Shown here: one piece after another, positions 32,434 to 41,459 of the stretch | Layout of the letters: each line of letters starts with the position of its first letter | How positions within the stretch are numbered: the stretch's first letter is position 1 | NCBI GenBank assembly: GCA_041687335.1 | Contig: JAWLCE010000009.1 | Coordinates: 57,363 to 121,362, forward strand | Reading direction: 5' to 3' | Length of the DNA: 64,000 nucleotides | Source of the DNA: JAJFUE01 sp041687335 | GTDB lineage: Bacteria > Sumerlaeota > Sumerlaeia > MVZB01 | Notes under the pieces: model-generated | The model's input: the letters and a program-made list of their open reading frames with translations, nothing else | Database searches by the model: none | Told to the model about the DNA's origin: nothing | Made by a program: the position numbers and the translations under genes

Positions 32434-33771
32434 TTAAAGATTCTGCTGACGCATGCGCTGGATGTGATCGAGCACGAACTGGAAACCCTGATCGCGCAAC
32501 TTGGCCGGGGTGGAGTGGCCCATGGCCGGGAAGATCAGGATCTTGCGGCGTTCGGGCGGCATTTGGTTGAAGGCGGCGAAGATGCTGGTCGGGGGGCAGG
32601 TCATGTCGATCAGGCCGACCGTGAAGAAGCCCTCGGCCTTGGTGCGGCGGGTGAAATGGACGCCGTCGAAAAAGCGGACTTCTTCAAGGATGGCGGTGTC
32701 GGTGCAGCGGCCATCCTCGCGGTTGACGGGGACCGGGCGCGGCCAACCGCCGATGCGGCCGGCGACGCAGCCGGCCAGGTCAACCATGCCGGGCACATAA
32801 GCGACAAAGGCGGTCACGCGCGGATCGAGCCCGGCGGCGGCGATGGATTGCGCGCCGCCCTGGCTGCTGCCCGAGGTGACGAGGATGCGGCCGTCCCACT
32901 CGGGACGCTCGGCCAGGAAGTCCAGCGCCCGCATGACGCGACGATACATGTTGAGCATGTACCAGGTCTCGCGGCTCTCGCGCCCGATGTGCGGGTAGTA
33001 GACCCCGCCCAGCTCGTTGGCGTGGAAGTCGGTGTAGAACTGCGCCGGCATGGCGTTGTCGATGCCGTGGGCATTGATTTCGAGGGCGATCATGCCCTCG
33101 GCGGCCGAGCGCACGGTGTCGCTCTTGCCGGCGCCGCGGACGCCCGCGCCATGAACGTAGAGCATGGCGGGATGTGCGCCGGGGGCGGCATCGGCCGGAA
33201 GCGCGAAATAGCCGCGCACGGGGCGGCCCTCGGGCATCGGGATCGTGACGTCGAGCATGGTGATTCCCTCGCGGCCGGAATCGACCGGGGTGAGGATCGG
33301 CTCGGCGGGGTCGCGGCGCAGCAGCTCGCGCTGGGCCTGCCAGAAGGCCTCATAGCCCTCGGGCTCCTCGACGATGCCGGGCTTGATCTCGTAAGGGTCG
33401 AACATCACGCCCATGGCGGCCTTCACCTGGCCGGTGGGGCCGTCGATGCTGGCGTTGAGGATCAGGTTGCCGGGCTCGGCCAGCGAGGCGCTGACGCTGA
33501 TGGGCGAGGATTCAAGGGCCAACGAACCTTCGTCGATGATATGGATGCCGTCGCGGAGGATCGAGTATTGAATGGGTGAATCGACTTCTTCCAGATTGTG
33601 CGGAGTGATGGTGAAAGTGGCGGTCTGGCCACTTTGATAGATCGCATCGGGGCGGTCGGTCGTGATTTCGAGCTTGGGTTGTGCGGCGGCGGCCACACCG
33701 GCCGCAAAGACCAGGAGCATCAGCAGGGCGTGCCGGCGCAGCATGGAAGAGTGCGGAAGTGCAGTGATCAT
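32434..33771 (-). CDS. Secreted acetyl-ester hydrolase, CE7/AXE1-like (copy 1)
   Basis: 445 residues from the ATG at 33771. Signal peptide (ALLMLLVFAAGVAAA), N-terminal beta-sandwich, then the esterase domain with GSSQGGAQS (nucleophile elbow), GLIDMTCPPTS (Asp) and FPAMGHSTP (His), the standard CE7 triad order. It shares most of its length with the next gene, including matching blocks such as GRESRETWYMLNMYRR. It is the first gene of the pair and keeps the canonical elbow. The upstream 487 bp holds repeat family C and no gene. Export suggests action on external polymers before uptake. Confidence 0.82.
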   Translation of the reverse strand: MITALPHSSMLRRHALLMLLVFAAGVAAAAQPKLEITTDRPDAIYQSGQTATFTITPHNLEEVDSPIQYSILRDGIHIIDEGSLALESSPISVSASLAEPGNLILNASIDGPTGQVKAAMGVMFDPYEIKPGIVEEPEGYEAFWQAQRELLRRDPAEPILTPVDSGREGITMLDVTIPMPEGRPVRGYFALPADAAPGAHPAMLYVHGAGVRGAGKSDTVRSAAEGMIALEINAHGIDNAMPAQFYTDFHANELGGVYYPHIGRESRETWYMLNMYRRVMRALDFLAERPEWDGRILVTSGSSQGGAQSIAAAGLDPRVTAFVAYVPGMVDLAGCVAGRIGGWPRPVPVNREDGRCTDTAILEEVRFFDGVHFTRRTKAEGFFTVGLIDMTCPPTSIFAAFNQMPPERRKILIFPAMGHSTPAKLRDQGFQFVLDHIQRMRQQNL

Positions 33772-33916
33772 GGGTGGAAAATCCTTTTTTGGGTTTGGGG
33801 AGCGTAGCCGGCTGAGTCGGCGCACCCGCGCTGAGTATGTGTTTAGCAAGGCAGTGGCCCGCTGGCAACCTCACGCTTGCTTCTGCTGCCCTGAAGGGGC
33901 AGCGGCAGTCAAGAAG

Positions 33917-34129
33917 CCCAGGGTGGAGCGAAGCGAAACCCTGGGTCTGTGGTTCATTTTCATCCGAGCCCTGAAAGGGCGACACAGTGGCAGCCGGAAG
34001 ACTGTGTCGCCCCTTCAGGGCTCGTTTTTTTGCTGTCCTCCACCCAGGGTTACGCTTCGCTCACCCTGGGCTTTTCGAACTGTGCCCACCCTTTCAGGGT
34101 GGAATACTGGCGCCTGCCTGGCCGCCACG
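33917..34129. repeat. Repeat family C, long copy with 24-bp-arm hairpin
   Basis: The element holds a 24-bp inverted repeat with one mismatch (33965-33988 and 34001-34024, arms starting CGAGCCCTGAAAGGGCGACA), flanked by two shorter hairpins of the CCCAGGGT...ACCCTGGG kind (33917-33945 and near 34043-34070). Its right part, 34053-34129, is nearly repeated at 62565-62642. No gene is credible in the 487-bp gap. Confidence 0.8.
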
Positions 34130-34258
34130 CTCAACACATACCGCGCTGCACCCACAAATTCTTGAGAAGAGCCCCTTTTCTGTGCTGAACAAGACCCAGT
34201 CACGATAGCGACTGGCGCGCGAAAATGCCACTGCCAGAATTGCTCGGTCGGGAGAGTC

Positions 34259-35437
34259 TCAGCCGCCGGTGAGGGCATAGAGCCGGCCGGGGAGCTGGCG
34301 GATGTGTCCGGCCAGCTCCATCGCGAGCAGCTTTTCGAGCACCTGTCCGGCAGGGCGGCCGAGGTCGGCGCCCAGCTCGAGCAGGGCGTCGAGCGGTTGG
34401 GGTTCGCGGCCGATCAGCTCGATCAGGCCTGTGCTGAGCGAGTCGAGCGTGGCGGCGGCGGGCGATGCGGGGGTGGGTTCAGCAAACAAATCACCTTGCG
34501 CGTCGGCGGGAAGGTCAGTAGGCGGGGCCTCCAAGTCAACGAGCGCGCGGCGCAACTCGGGCTCGAGCGTGGCCAGCACGTCCTCGGCGGTCTGGACGAG
34601 GACGGCGCCCTCGGCCAGCAGGCGATTGGAGCCTTGGGCGGCGCGGCGGGTGGCGTCGCCGGGGCAGGCCATCACGATGCGATTGGCGGCGGCGGCGTGA
34701 CGGGCGGTGATGAGGGTGCCGCTTTCAGGCGAGGCCTCGATGACCAGCGTGGCCAGCGCAAGTCCGGCCAGCACCTCGTTGCGCTGGGCGAACAGGCCGG
34801 GGGCCGGCTCGGTGGCCAGCGGAAAGATGCTGATCAGCGCCCCATGCCCGTCAGTAATTGAGTCAGCGAGGGCGGCATTGGCCGGTGGATAGATCGGCAC
34901 GCCGAGCCCATGGCCGACGACGGCGAGGGTGCGGCCGCCCGCCTCGACCGCGGCACGGTGGACGATGGCATCGACGCCATAGGCCAGACCGCTGACCAGG
35001 GTCAGGCCGTGGGCGGCCAGCGGCGGGGCGAGGCGGTCGGCCATCAGGCCGGCGTAGCCGCTCGGGCGACGCGGGCCGACGATGGTGACGGCCATGCGAT
35101 CCTCGGGGCGCAGCCGGCCGCGCACCCACAAAACCAGCGGGGGATACTCCAGCGTGCGAAGCGGCTCGGGGTAGATCTCATCGGCCAATGTCACCAGATC
35201 GACCCCTGCTTCGGCGCAGCGGTGAGCTTCCGCGGTGGCGGCGTCGGCGACGGCGGGGTCGAGGAGGCGTTCCAGCCGGGCCTGCCCCAGTCCTGCGACC
35301 GATTCGAGACGGCGGCGGGGGGCGCGAAAAACCGCCCCGGGGGAACCCAGGGCGGTCAGGAGGCGACTCGCCAATACCGGGCCAATGGCCGGGGTCAGCG
35401 CCAGGCGCAGCCAGTCAATGGTTTCGGTGGCCGCCAT
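34259..35437 (-). CDS. dprA: DNA-processing protein DprA (Smf)
   Basis: 392 residues from the ATG at 35437 (GGGAGG 8 nt upstream). The N-terminal HhH/SAM-like part (ALTPAIGPVLASRLLTALGS) precedes the Rossmann-like core: VTIVGPRRPSGYAGLMADRL, TLVSGLAYGVDAIVHRAAVE, GHGLGVPIYPPAN, ALISIFPL, RNEVLAGLALATLVIEAS, ESGTLITARHAAAANR, MACPGD. The C-terminal 65 residues form the winged-helix DprA domain. DprA loads RecA on incoming single strands in natural transformation. It starts 16 bp after the 35454 gene ends. No com genes are in view. Confidence 0.94.
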   Translation of the reverse strand: MAATETIDWLRLALTPAIGPVLASRLLTALGSPGAVFRAPRRRLESVAGLGQARLERLLDPAVADAATAEAHRCAEAGVDLVTLADEIYPEPLRTLEYPPLVLWVRGRLRPEDRMAVTIVGPRRPSGYAGLMADRLAPPLAAHGLTLVSGLAYGVDAIVHRAAVEAGGRTLAVVGHGLGVPIYPPANAALADSITDGHGALISIFPLATEPAPGLFAQRNEVLAGLALATLVIEASPESGTLITARHAAAANRIVMACPGDATRRAAQGSNRLLAEGAVLVQTAEDVLATLEPELRRALVDLEAPPTDLPADAQGDLFAEPTPASPAAATLDSLSTGLIELIGREPQPLDALLELGADLGRPAGQVLEKLLAMELAGHIRQLPGRLYALTGG

Positions 35438-35453
35438 CGCGGCGCCTCCCGGC

Positions 35454-36527
35454 TCAGGTGTCGAGCAGGTTGGGCATCTCATCGGGGAAGTAATAGCGCT
35501 GGCGCGGGAAGGCCCGATGGACGTGTTTGGAAACACCAATCACCACGAAATTGGCGCGCCGCTGAAGGAAGACCTGGCCGCGCACGGCCGACTTGTCTTC
35601 GGTCGACATCTCCTGGACGGCCTCGCGAAGGGAATCGGTGAAGGCGATGGCTTGGTCGACCGAGTCGAAGTAAATGTAATAGAAGCGCGAATCTTCATTC
35701 TGGGCAGTGAATCGCTCGGTCTCGAAGCGGGCATCGGGGGGGAGGGCCTGGCGGGCGCGCTCGAGCGCCGGGCCGCGCAGGCGGAAACCGGCGCGGCCCG
35801 CCAATTCGGTTTCGCGGAAATACTCAGGCGTCACATCGCGGTTGGACTCGACGCTGATCGAGCCAGGCAGGTTGACGTTGTCGTTGCGCCGAATCTCCTC
35901 GAAGGTCATGTAGGGCAACTCGGAATTGATCACGGGTCGCCAGAAGAAGTTGACGAACGGCCGGTAAAATGGCTGGGACCAGGACATTTTGCCGAGTTCG
36001 GTGTATTGATAGATGTCCAGCGCGGGCACGCCCCAGCCGACGAATATCAGCGCCAGCACGCCCATGACGAACTTAAAGCCGGTGCTGCGCAGGAAGTTGT
36101 GAACCTGGGCGGTCATGGCCTCGCGTCGGCGCGCCAAGTTGTAGGCGCGCTCGTTGATGGCCGCCAGCCGGCGCTGTTCCTCCTCGAGGGCACCCATCTG
36201 CTCGGTCAGCAGCAGGTAGCACTCGTTCCAGTCAAACTCGAACTTCTGCTTCTCAGCATCGTTGTAGGCGGCGCAGCGCTTGAGCAGGATGCAGTCGCCG
36301 ACGATGGCCATGATGTTCTGGCCGGTCTTCTGCTCGTGCTGGAGGCGCTGCATGAAGCCGTCGTGGAGCATGGCGATCCGGCTCTTGAGCTCGAGGAACT
36401 TCATTTCGGCCTGGGCCGAGACCTTGCGCGACTTGATGGCCATCAGCACGAAGTCGCGAAACTGCCCCCAGCGGGTGTGCAGCTCGCGTGTTTCCTCGAG
36501 CGATCGGTTCAGGACGGGATCTTCCAT
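35454..36527 (-). CDS. Membrane protein of unknown function with coiled coil
   Basis: 357 residues from the ATG at 36527; an ATG at 36539 is possible. The first 150 residues are helical and highly charged (coiled-coil likely around QMGALEEEQRRLAAINERAY), followed by one membrane helix near residues 158-176 (FKFVMGVLALIFVGWGVPAL). The C-terminal half contains an aromatic-rich stretch (YTELGKMSWSQPFYRPFVNF) and ends with a compact domain (FYYIYFDSVDQAIAFTDSL, ANFVVIGVSK). I do not recognise a family. One-pass topology suggests a soluble cytoplasmic N-terminus and an external C-terminus. It sits directly upstream of dprA on the same strand, with no functional clue from that. Confidence 0.7.
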   Translation of the reverse strand: MEDPVLNRSLEETRELHTRWGQFRDFVLMAIKSRKVSAQAEMKFLELKSRIAMLHDGFMQRLQHEQKTGQNIMAIVGDCILLKRCAAYNDAEKQKFEFDWNECYLLLTEQMGALEEEQRRLAAINERAYNLARRREAMTAQVHNFLRSTGFKFVMGVLALIFVGWGVPALDIYQYTELGKMSWSQPFYRPFVNFFWRPVINSELPYMTFEEIRRNDNVNLPGSISVESNRDVTPEYFRETELAGRAGFRLRGPALERARQALPPDARFETERFTAQNEDSRFYYIYFDSVDQAIAFTDSLREAVQEMSTEDKSAVRGQVFLQRRANFVVIGVSKHVHRAFPRQRYYFPDEMPNLLDT

Positions 36528-36663
36528 GGCACATCTCATCGGAAAAAGTGGCGGACGACGCCGGGTCACCCGGCCGCGCGCATCCAGCACCCACTTATAC
36601 CCGCGCGGGAGCATGATGGTCAAGCGAGTTGGGATATTTCATGTGACAGATCGCGGCAGGGAG

Positions 36664-36723
36664 GGTAGGTCGGCACCTCGAGCCGGCACTGAAGGCCACG
36701 TCGGGCCAAAGACCCGACCTCCC
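36664..36723. repeat. Repeat family A, paired element with longer spacer
   Basis: The left unit starts GGTAGGTCGG and the right ends GACCCGACCTCCC; the 60-bp total includes a 12-bp spacer. It lies between the 35454 gene and the Ser/Thr kinase gene, within 15-25 bp of the kinase stop. Confidence 0.8.
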
Positions 36724-36748
36724 TCTTTGGTGTGGCCCGGCCGCCGAC

Positions 36749-38881
36749 CTACCCGGCCAGGCGCGCGCTCAGCTGCGGCGTCGGGGTGGGTGGCTGGGGG
36801 GCGAGCACGGCGGGGGGCGTCAGATCGCCAGGCCACTGGTCCTGGCGCACCATGCGGTTGCGGATGCGCTCCAGGTCCAGCAGCATCTGGCCGTAATTCT
36901 CATAGGGCGGGTGCGGCGGCCGCGCGTGCCAGAGCCGGCCGAGGAAATATTTGAACAAGGGGTGGATTTTCAGATGGACCGAAGCCTGGTTGTAGACCAG
37001 TTCATACTTGGATGAGCCGCCGTAGGTTTCGCCGGTCATCAGCTCCCAGGCAAGCGCCCCGAGCGCGTGGCGGTCGCGCGCGACGGGCAGGGCCTCGCGC
37101 AGACGCAGGTAATATTGGGGGTGGGCCGGATGCGGGGCGGGACCGAAACCGAAATCGACCACCTTGATGACGCCGTCGGCATTGAGCAGGATGTTGCCCG
37201 GGTGGAGGCGGCCGTGACTCAGGCCCAGTTTTTCGGCCTGGGCGAGCGCATCGATGACCGACTCGAGCACGACGATCGTCTGGGCAGGATCAAGTGACTT
37301 GCCCATCCGCGCGGCCAGCGTGCCGCCGGAGAGGTATTCCGAGACGACCAGCACAAGTTCTCGCTGGCGGCCGATCGAGAAGACTTCGCCGACGTGGGCC
37401 CCGCGAAGGTCGGTGAGGCGGCCCAGGTTCCAGTCCAGCCCGGAGGTCTCCAGGACCCGCACCGTGACATCGCGCCCCATCGCACGGTTGTGGGCCCACA
37501 GGGTGCGGGATTGACCTTCCTGGCGCAGCACGGCCTTAAGCTGAAAGTTTTGATCGATCTGGCGTTGTTGCGGCGGGCGGGCCTGGTCGGGCGCACGGGT
37601 GGCGCCGTCGGAGGCGCCGAAGACGACCTGGTCGAGTGCGCGTTGGAAGAGATCGGCCAGCAGGAGGAACGAGGCCGGCCGGCGCTCGACGTGGACGTCG
37701 AGGGCGCCCATGATGGCATCCCCAAGAAAGAGAGGCACGCGCGAGTTGAGGCTGGATGGATGAACAACGTGCTCATTGTCGAAGGCGAGCGCGGTCAGGA
37801 TTTCCCATATCATGACGCCGAAGGAATAGATGTCGGAGGCGGGGCAGGCCTGATCGGCGCCGAGCTTGAGCTCGGGTGCCATATAGCGTGGGGTGCCGAG
37901 CACGATATTGGGGCGGGTCAGGTCCGATTTCAGGGCGTCGGCGTGCGCGACGCCAAAGTCGAGCAGCTTGATCGCGCCGTTTCCTCCGACCAGGATATTG
38001 GCCGGCTTGATATCGCGATGGATGATGCCGTGCTGGTGCGCATAAGCCAAGGCCGAGCAGACCTGGATCAGGACCGACAGCGTTCGGCCCCAGTCCTGAT
38101 CCCTGAGGTATTCGTTGAGCGGGACGCCCTTGAAGAACTCCATCACGATGTAATGGATGCCGCTGCGCTCGCCCTGCTCGTGGACGCGAATGATATTGGG
38201 GTGGTCGAGTTTGGCGATGATCTGGCCTTCGCGACGGAAGCGGCCGGCGACTTGCTCGATGCGGTTCCATTCGGGGCCAAGCACCTTGATGGCGACGTGG
38301 CGCTCCAGCGAGATCTGCCAGCAGCGGCAGACCACGCCAAAGCCGCCGCGGCCGATCTCGGACTCCAAGCGGTAGTCCTCGAGCTGCTCAAAGAAGGCCC
38401 GGAAGGAATCGAGGTTCGCGGAATCCATTTCGGAGAGGGCATTGATCGCGCCCAGCCGGCGATGGGCCTCGGCCAGCGCGGTGAAGGGTGTCAGCACCGG
38501 CCGCACCTGCATCCGGGTGGCGGTGGCGAGCGCGTTTAGGGCTTCCTGGTCGGAGGGGTCGGCCATCGCCACCGTCAGCACGCGGCCGTAGCACCGCAGG
38601 GCCAGCAGGTCGCGCCGGGCACGCAGGGCCTTGGGCACCAGCTCGCGCGCGTCGGGCTCGCTGTGCAGGGCCTCCAGCCCCATGACGGGCAGGTCGAGCC
38701 GCTCGGCCAGGTAGTTGACCAGGCGGCCCTCGTCAACCCGGCGGTCCTCGATGAGCAGCTGGATCAGCGTGCGGCCCTCGGCACGGGCCTGCTCGGCGAG
38801 ACGGCGCGCCTCGGTCTTGGCAAGCAGGCCACCGCGTGCGAGCAAGTCGGCCAAAGTGGGTTTGGACCATAGGGCACACAT
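36749..38881 (-). CDS. MshEN-like/Ser-Thr kinase/pseudokinase fusion protein
   Basis: 710 residues in three parts. Residues 5-140 resemble the N-terminal MshEN domain of GspE/PilB ATPases (DLLARGGLLAKTEARRL, VNYLAERLDLPVMGLEALHS). Residues 171-420 are a complete Hanks kinase: glycine loop GRGGFG (177-182), VAIK lysine 199, HRDIKPANIL (288-297), DFG (308-310), GTPRYMAPEL. Residues 440-660 form a second kinase-like lobe pair lacking key residues: VAIK is VTVR, and HRD is HGR (556-558), though N563 and DFG (576-578) remain, so it is probably a pseudokinase. No membrane helix is seen. MshEN domains in other proteins bind cyclic-di-GMP. No good ribosome site precedes the ATG. Confidence 0.85.
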   Translation of the reverse strand: MCALWSKPTLADLLARGGLLAKTEARRLAEQARAEGRTLIQLLIEDRRVDEGRLVNYLAERLDLPVMGLEALHSEPDARELVPKALRARRDLLALRCYGRVLTVAMADPSDQEALNALATATRMQVRPVLTPFTALAEAHRRLGAINALSEMDSANLDSFRAFFEQLEDYRLESEIGRGGFGVVCRCWQISLERHVAIKVLGPEWNRIEQVAGRFRREGQIIAKLDHPNIIRVHEQGERSGIHYIVMEFFKGVPLNEYLRDQDWGRTLSVLIQVCSALAYAHQHGIIHRDIKPANILVGGNGAIKLLDFGVAHADALKSDLTRPNIVLGTPRYMAPELKLGADQACPASDIYSFGVMIWEILTALAFDNEHVVHPSSLNSRVPLFLGDAIMGALDVHVERRPASFLLLADLFQRALDQVVFGASDGATRAPDQARPPQQRQIDQNFQLKAVLRQEGQSRTLWAHNRAMGRDVTVRVLETSGLDWNLGRLTDLRGAHVGEVFSIGRQRELVLVVSEYLSGGTLAARMGKSLDPAQTIVVLESVIDALAQAEKLGLSHGRLHPGNILLNADGVIKVVDFGFGPAPHPAHPQYYLRLREALPVARDRHALGALAWELMTGETYGGSSKYELVYNQASVHLKIHPLFKYFLGRLWHARPPHPPYENYGQMLLDLERIRNRMVRQDQWPGDLTPPAVLAPQPPTPTPQLSARLAG

Positions 38882-38958
38882 ACAGTAAATTTTTCGGCAT
38901 CGGGGAAGGTGAGATTGAGGCGGAATGCACGATTTTTTTTGACGGCTGTGCAGGAGAT

Positions 38959-38998
38959 AAAAAAAAGCGGGGTGGCGGATCGATGATCGCCACCCCGC
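38959..38998 (-). terminator. Rho-independent terminator of the uronate operon
   Basis: An 11-bp perfect stem, GCGGGGTGGCG (38967-38977) with CGCCACCCCGC (38988-38998); A8 on the plus strand at 38959-38966 gives a U8 tail for minus-strand transcripts. Confidence 0.9.
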
Positions 38999-39032
38999 AT
39001 GGTTTGCCCGGCTTCGGCCGGGGCCGATTGGT

Positions 39033-41408
39033 TTACTCCTGCAGCAGCCGCACGAGGGCTTCGACGAAGTAGTAATCGCCGTAGCTCATGCTGCGGTTAT
39101 CGCCGCCCTGGGTGACGCTGCCGCGTGCCAGCACGCCTTCCTCATAATCAACGTCGGGAGTCAGGTAGTGGTCGCACAGCTCGAGGATGATCTGGCGGGC
39201 CTCCGCGCGTGATTGGGCGGCCAGCTCGGCGGGCTGGGTGTCGGCCAGGTCGAGCAGGCCGGAGGCGTAGATCGAGGCGGCCGAGGTGTCGCGCACGCCG
39301 TTGGGGATATGCGGGGCCTGATAATCCCAGTAGGGCACGCCGTCGATCGGCAGCCGTTCGCGAATGAAGCGGGCCATTTTCTCGGCGGTCTGGCGGAAGC
39401 GCGGATCGCCGGTCCAGCGGGCGGTGTTGGCAAAGCCATGCATGCCCCAGGCCTGGCCACGGCTCCAGGTGGTGTTGTCGAGGAAGCCCTGGTGCTGTTT
39501 GCCGCCGATGAAATGGCCGTCAACCAGGTCATAGATGACGACGTGGAAGGAGCTGCCGTCCTCGCGCACCTGGTTCTCTGCGGTATTGAGGGCGTGGCGA
39601 GTGGCCAGCTCGGCGAAGATCGGGTCGCCGGTCTTCTCCGAGGCCCAGTAGAGCAGCTCCAGGTTCATCATTGCGTCGATGATTGTCCAGCTGGAGCGGT
39701 CCAACCCATAGAGCGGGCCCCAGGCGCGGATGATACCGGCCTGCGGAGTGAAGCGGGTGATCAGATTGCGGGCGGCGGTCGTGGCGCCGTCCTGCCAGAA
39801 CGTGTTGCCGGTCAGCTCCGAACCCAGCGCCATCGTCGGGTAAAAGAGGAAACCCAGGTCATGGGTGTCGTTGCGATCGAGCATGCTTTTGATGCGCTCG
39901 GTGTACTTGCCCGCCGTCTCGGTCCAGAAGGGATCATCATCGATGGTTGAGATCATCCACATCGCGCCGGGGTAGAAGCCTTCGGTCCACGAGCTGCGGG
40001 TCCAGGTGTATTGGCCCTGGTTGGTCACGCCCGGCCAGCCGTTGCCGTTGTCGCGCGTGTCGATCAGGCGGAACTTCTTCTTGGCATGGGCCAGGCCGCG
40101 CTCGAGCCGTTCGCGCTCACTCACGGCGGGGTCGGGCATGATCTGGATCGGCTCGGCGATGTTGTCGGCGATGGTGTCGACCATCTCGTTGAATGCGGTG
40201 CGCTCGGACAGCTCGGGATTGGCACGATCCCAGGCTGCCAGGGCATAGTAGGAGACCGGCCGATTGGCACGGGCCACGAACTGGAAGTAGAAGCTGGTGC
40301 CGTCGCTGCCGGTGGTGACGCCGGTGGGGGTGGCCCCCTCAAAGCGCGGGAAGATCACCGCAAGGCCGAGGTTGTCGCCTTGGTTGTGGGCCTCCTGCTG
40401 TCCGTGGGTGGACATCCAGCTGAACTGGCGGTCGCCGGCCAACAGCAGGTCATCCAGATGGCGGACGAAGCCGCTGGCCAGGTTGACGCGCTGCTCGGTG
40501 CCGCCGACGGTGATGCGATTCTCGAACCAATGCTGGCCGCCATACATGATGATCTCATGGATGACGTCGAACTTGCCCTGGCTGGTCTGCCAGCCCTCAT
40601 ACGTCACGCGGACGATGGCGCGGACGGGACCGCGGGCGAGGACCTGGGTGATGCGCCGGTCGGCCTGTTCGATGCCCTCGAGTGATATATTGCTGCCCTG
40701 CCCCTTGACGGCGGCCAGCGTGCCGATGCCAAGCGAGCCGCCGGCCAGCAGGACGTCGGTGCCCCAGGGGTGCATGTAGGTGTAGGGCTGGTCGGGCGGA
40801 TCGCTGGGGATGGCGACGACGGGGTCGACCTGGTCCAGGATCATCTCATCGACCAGTTTGCCGAAGGCGTCGATGGTATTGCGCTGGTCCAGGTGCAGGC
40901 GATAGGCGATCTTGTCGGATTCCCAGCCCACGCCCTCGAAGCCGTAATAGCCGGCGTAAGGGATCAGCTCCTGGGGCATGACATCCTCGTCGACTTCGAC
41001 GGGCTTGCCGCCGATGTACTTGCCGTCCTGCCACTGGCCGCCGCGCTTGGCCCGCAGGAGCGCATTGGCGCGCGGAGTGAACTTGGGCAGGCGCGAGGCA
41101 CGGATGACCTCGATCTGGTAGGCGCGGGTGGCCTCGGGGCCGATGGTGGCCAGAAAGGCCAGCTCGTCGTAGACGCCGTCGCCATCGAGGTCGTCCATCT
41201 GGCTGGCGATCGGCTGGCCGTCGGCCAGCACTAACAACGCCTGGTTGCGGCCAACCTGCAGCCCGCGAGACTCAAGCTCGGCGCGGCGAATGACGACCGG
41301 CCATTCATTGCGCTCGATCGGCGCGGGGTTGCGCAGGGTGACTTCGGCCGCCAGGGCCGAAGCCGCGGAAAGAACGACGGCTGCGAGCGTCAGAAGGAAT
41401 CGTTGCAT
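39033..41408 (-). CDS. DUF4861 plus unsaturated glucuronyl hydrolase (GH88) fusion, secreted
   Basis: 791 residues from the ATG at 41408, with a signal peptide (FLLTLAAVVLSAASALA). Residues 20-400 are a DUF4861-type module (VTLRNPAPIERNEWPVVIRR, SQMDDLDGDGVYDELAFL, MHPWGTDVLLAGGSLGIGTL). The rest is a GH88 (alpha/alpha)6 barrel: MMNLELLYWASEKTGDPIFA with the preceding Asp, TTWSRGQAWGMHGFANTA, and VPYWDYQAPHIPNGVRDTSA. GH88/GH105 enzymes remove the 4,5-unsaturated uronic acid left by polysaccharide lyases, giving 5-keto-4-deoxyuronate, the substrate of KduI. It is the last gene of the operon with kduD and kduI and is followed by a strong terminator. The fusion of the two modules is notable. 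Confidence 0.88.
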   Translation of the reverse strand: MQRFLLTLAAVVLSAASALAAEVTLRNPAPIERNEWPVVIRRAELESRGLQVGRNQALLVLADGQPIASQMDDLDGDGVYDELAFLATIGPEATRAYQIEVIRASRLPKFTPRANALLRAKRGGQWQDGKYIGGKPVEVDEDVMPQELIPYAGYYGFEGVGWESDKIAYRLHLDQRNTIDAFGKLVDEMILDQVDPVVAIPSDPPDQPYTYMHPWGTDVLLAGGSLGIGTLAAVKGQGSNISLEGIEQADRRITQVLARGPVRAIVRVTYEGWQTSQGKFDVIHEIIMYGGQHWFENRITVGGTEQRVNLASGFVRHLDDLLLAGDRQFSWMSTHGQQEAHNQGDNLGLAVIFPRFEGATPTGVTTGSDGTSFYFQFVARANRPVSYYALAAWDRANPELSERTAFNEMVDTIADNIAEPIQIMPDPAVSERERLERGLAHAKKKFRLIDTRDNGNGWPGVTNQGQYTWTRSSWTEGFYPGAMWMISTIDDDPFWTETAGKYTERIKSMLDRNDTHDLGFLFYPTMALGSELTGNTFWQDGATTAARNLITRFTPQAGIIRAWGPLYGLDRSSWTIIDAMMNLELLYWASEKTGDPIFAELATRHALNTAENQVREDGSSFHVVIYDLVDGHFIGGKQHQGFLDNTTWSRGQAWGMHGFANTARWTGDPRFRQTAEKMARFIRERLPIDGVPYWDYQAPHIPNGVRDTSAASIYASGLLDLADTQPAELAAQSRAEARQIILELCDHYLTPDVDYEEGVLARGSVTQGGDNRSMSYGDYYFVEALVRLLQE

Positions 41409-41459
41409 GATAAGCTGTCCCCCTTCGGGTATGAGTGTGGGAATGATGTTCAAGGCGGA

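Noticed and set aside
33949..34208. Short open frames over repeat family C that read like common database hypothetical proteins
   Set aside because: They arise from the repeat element itself, in more than one frame, and have no start signals.
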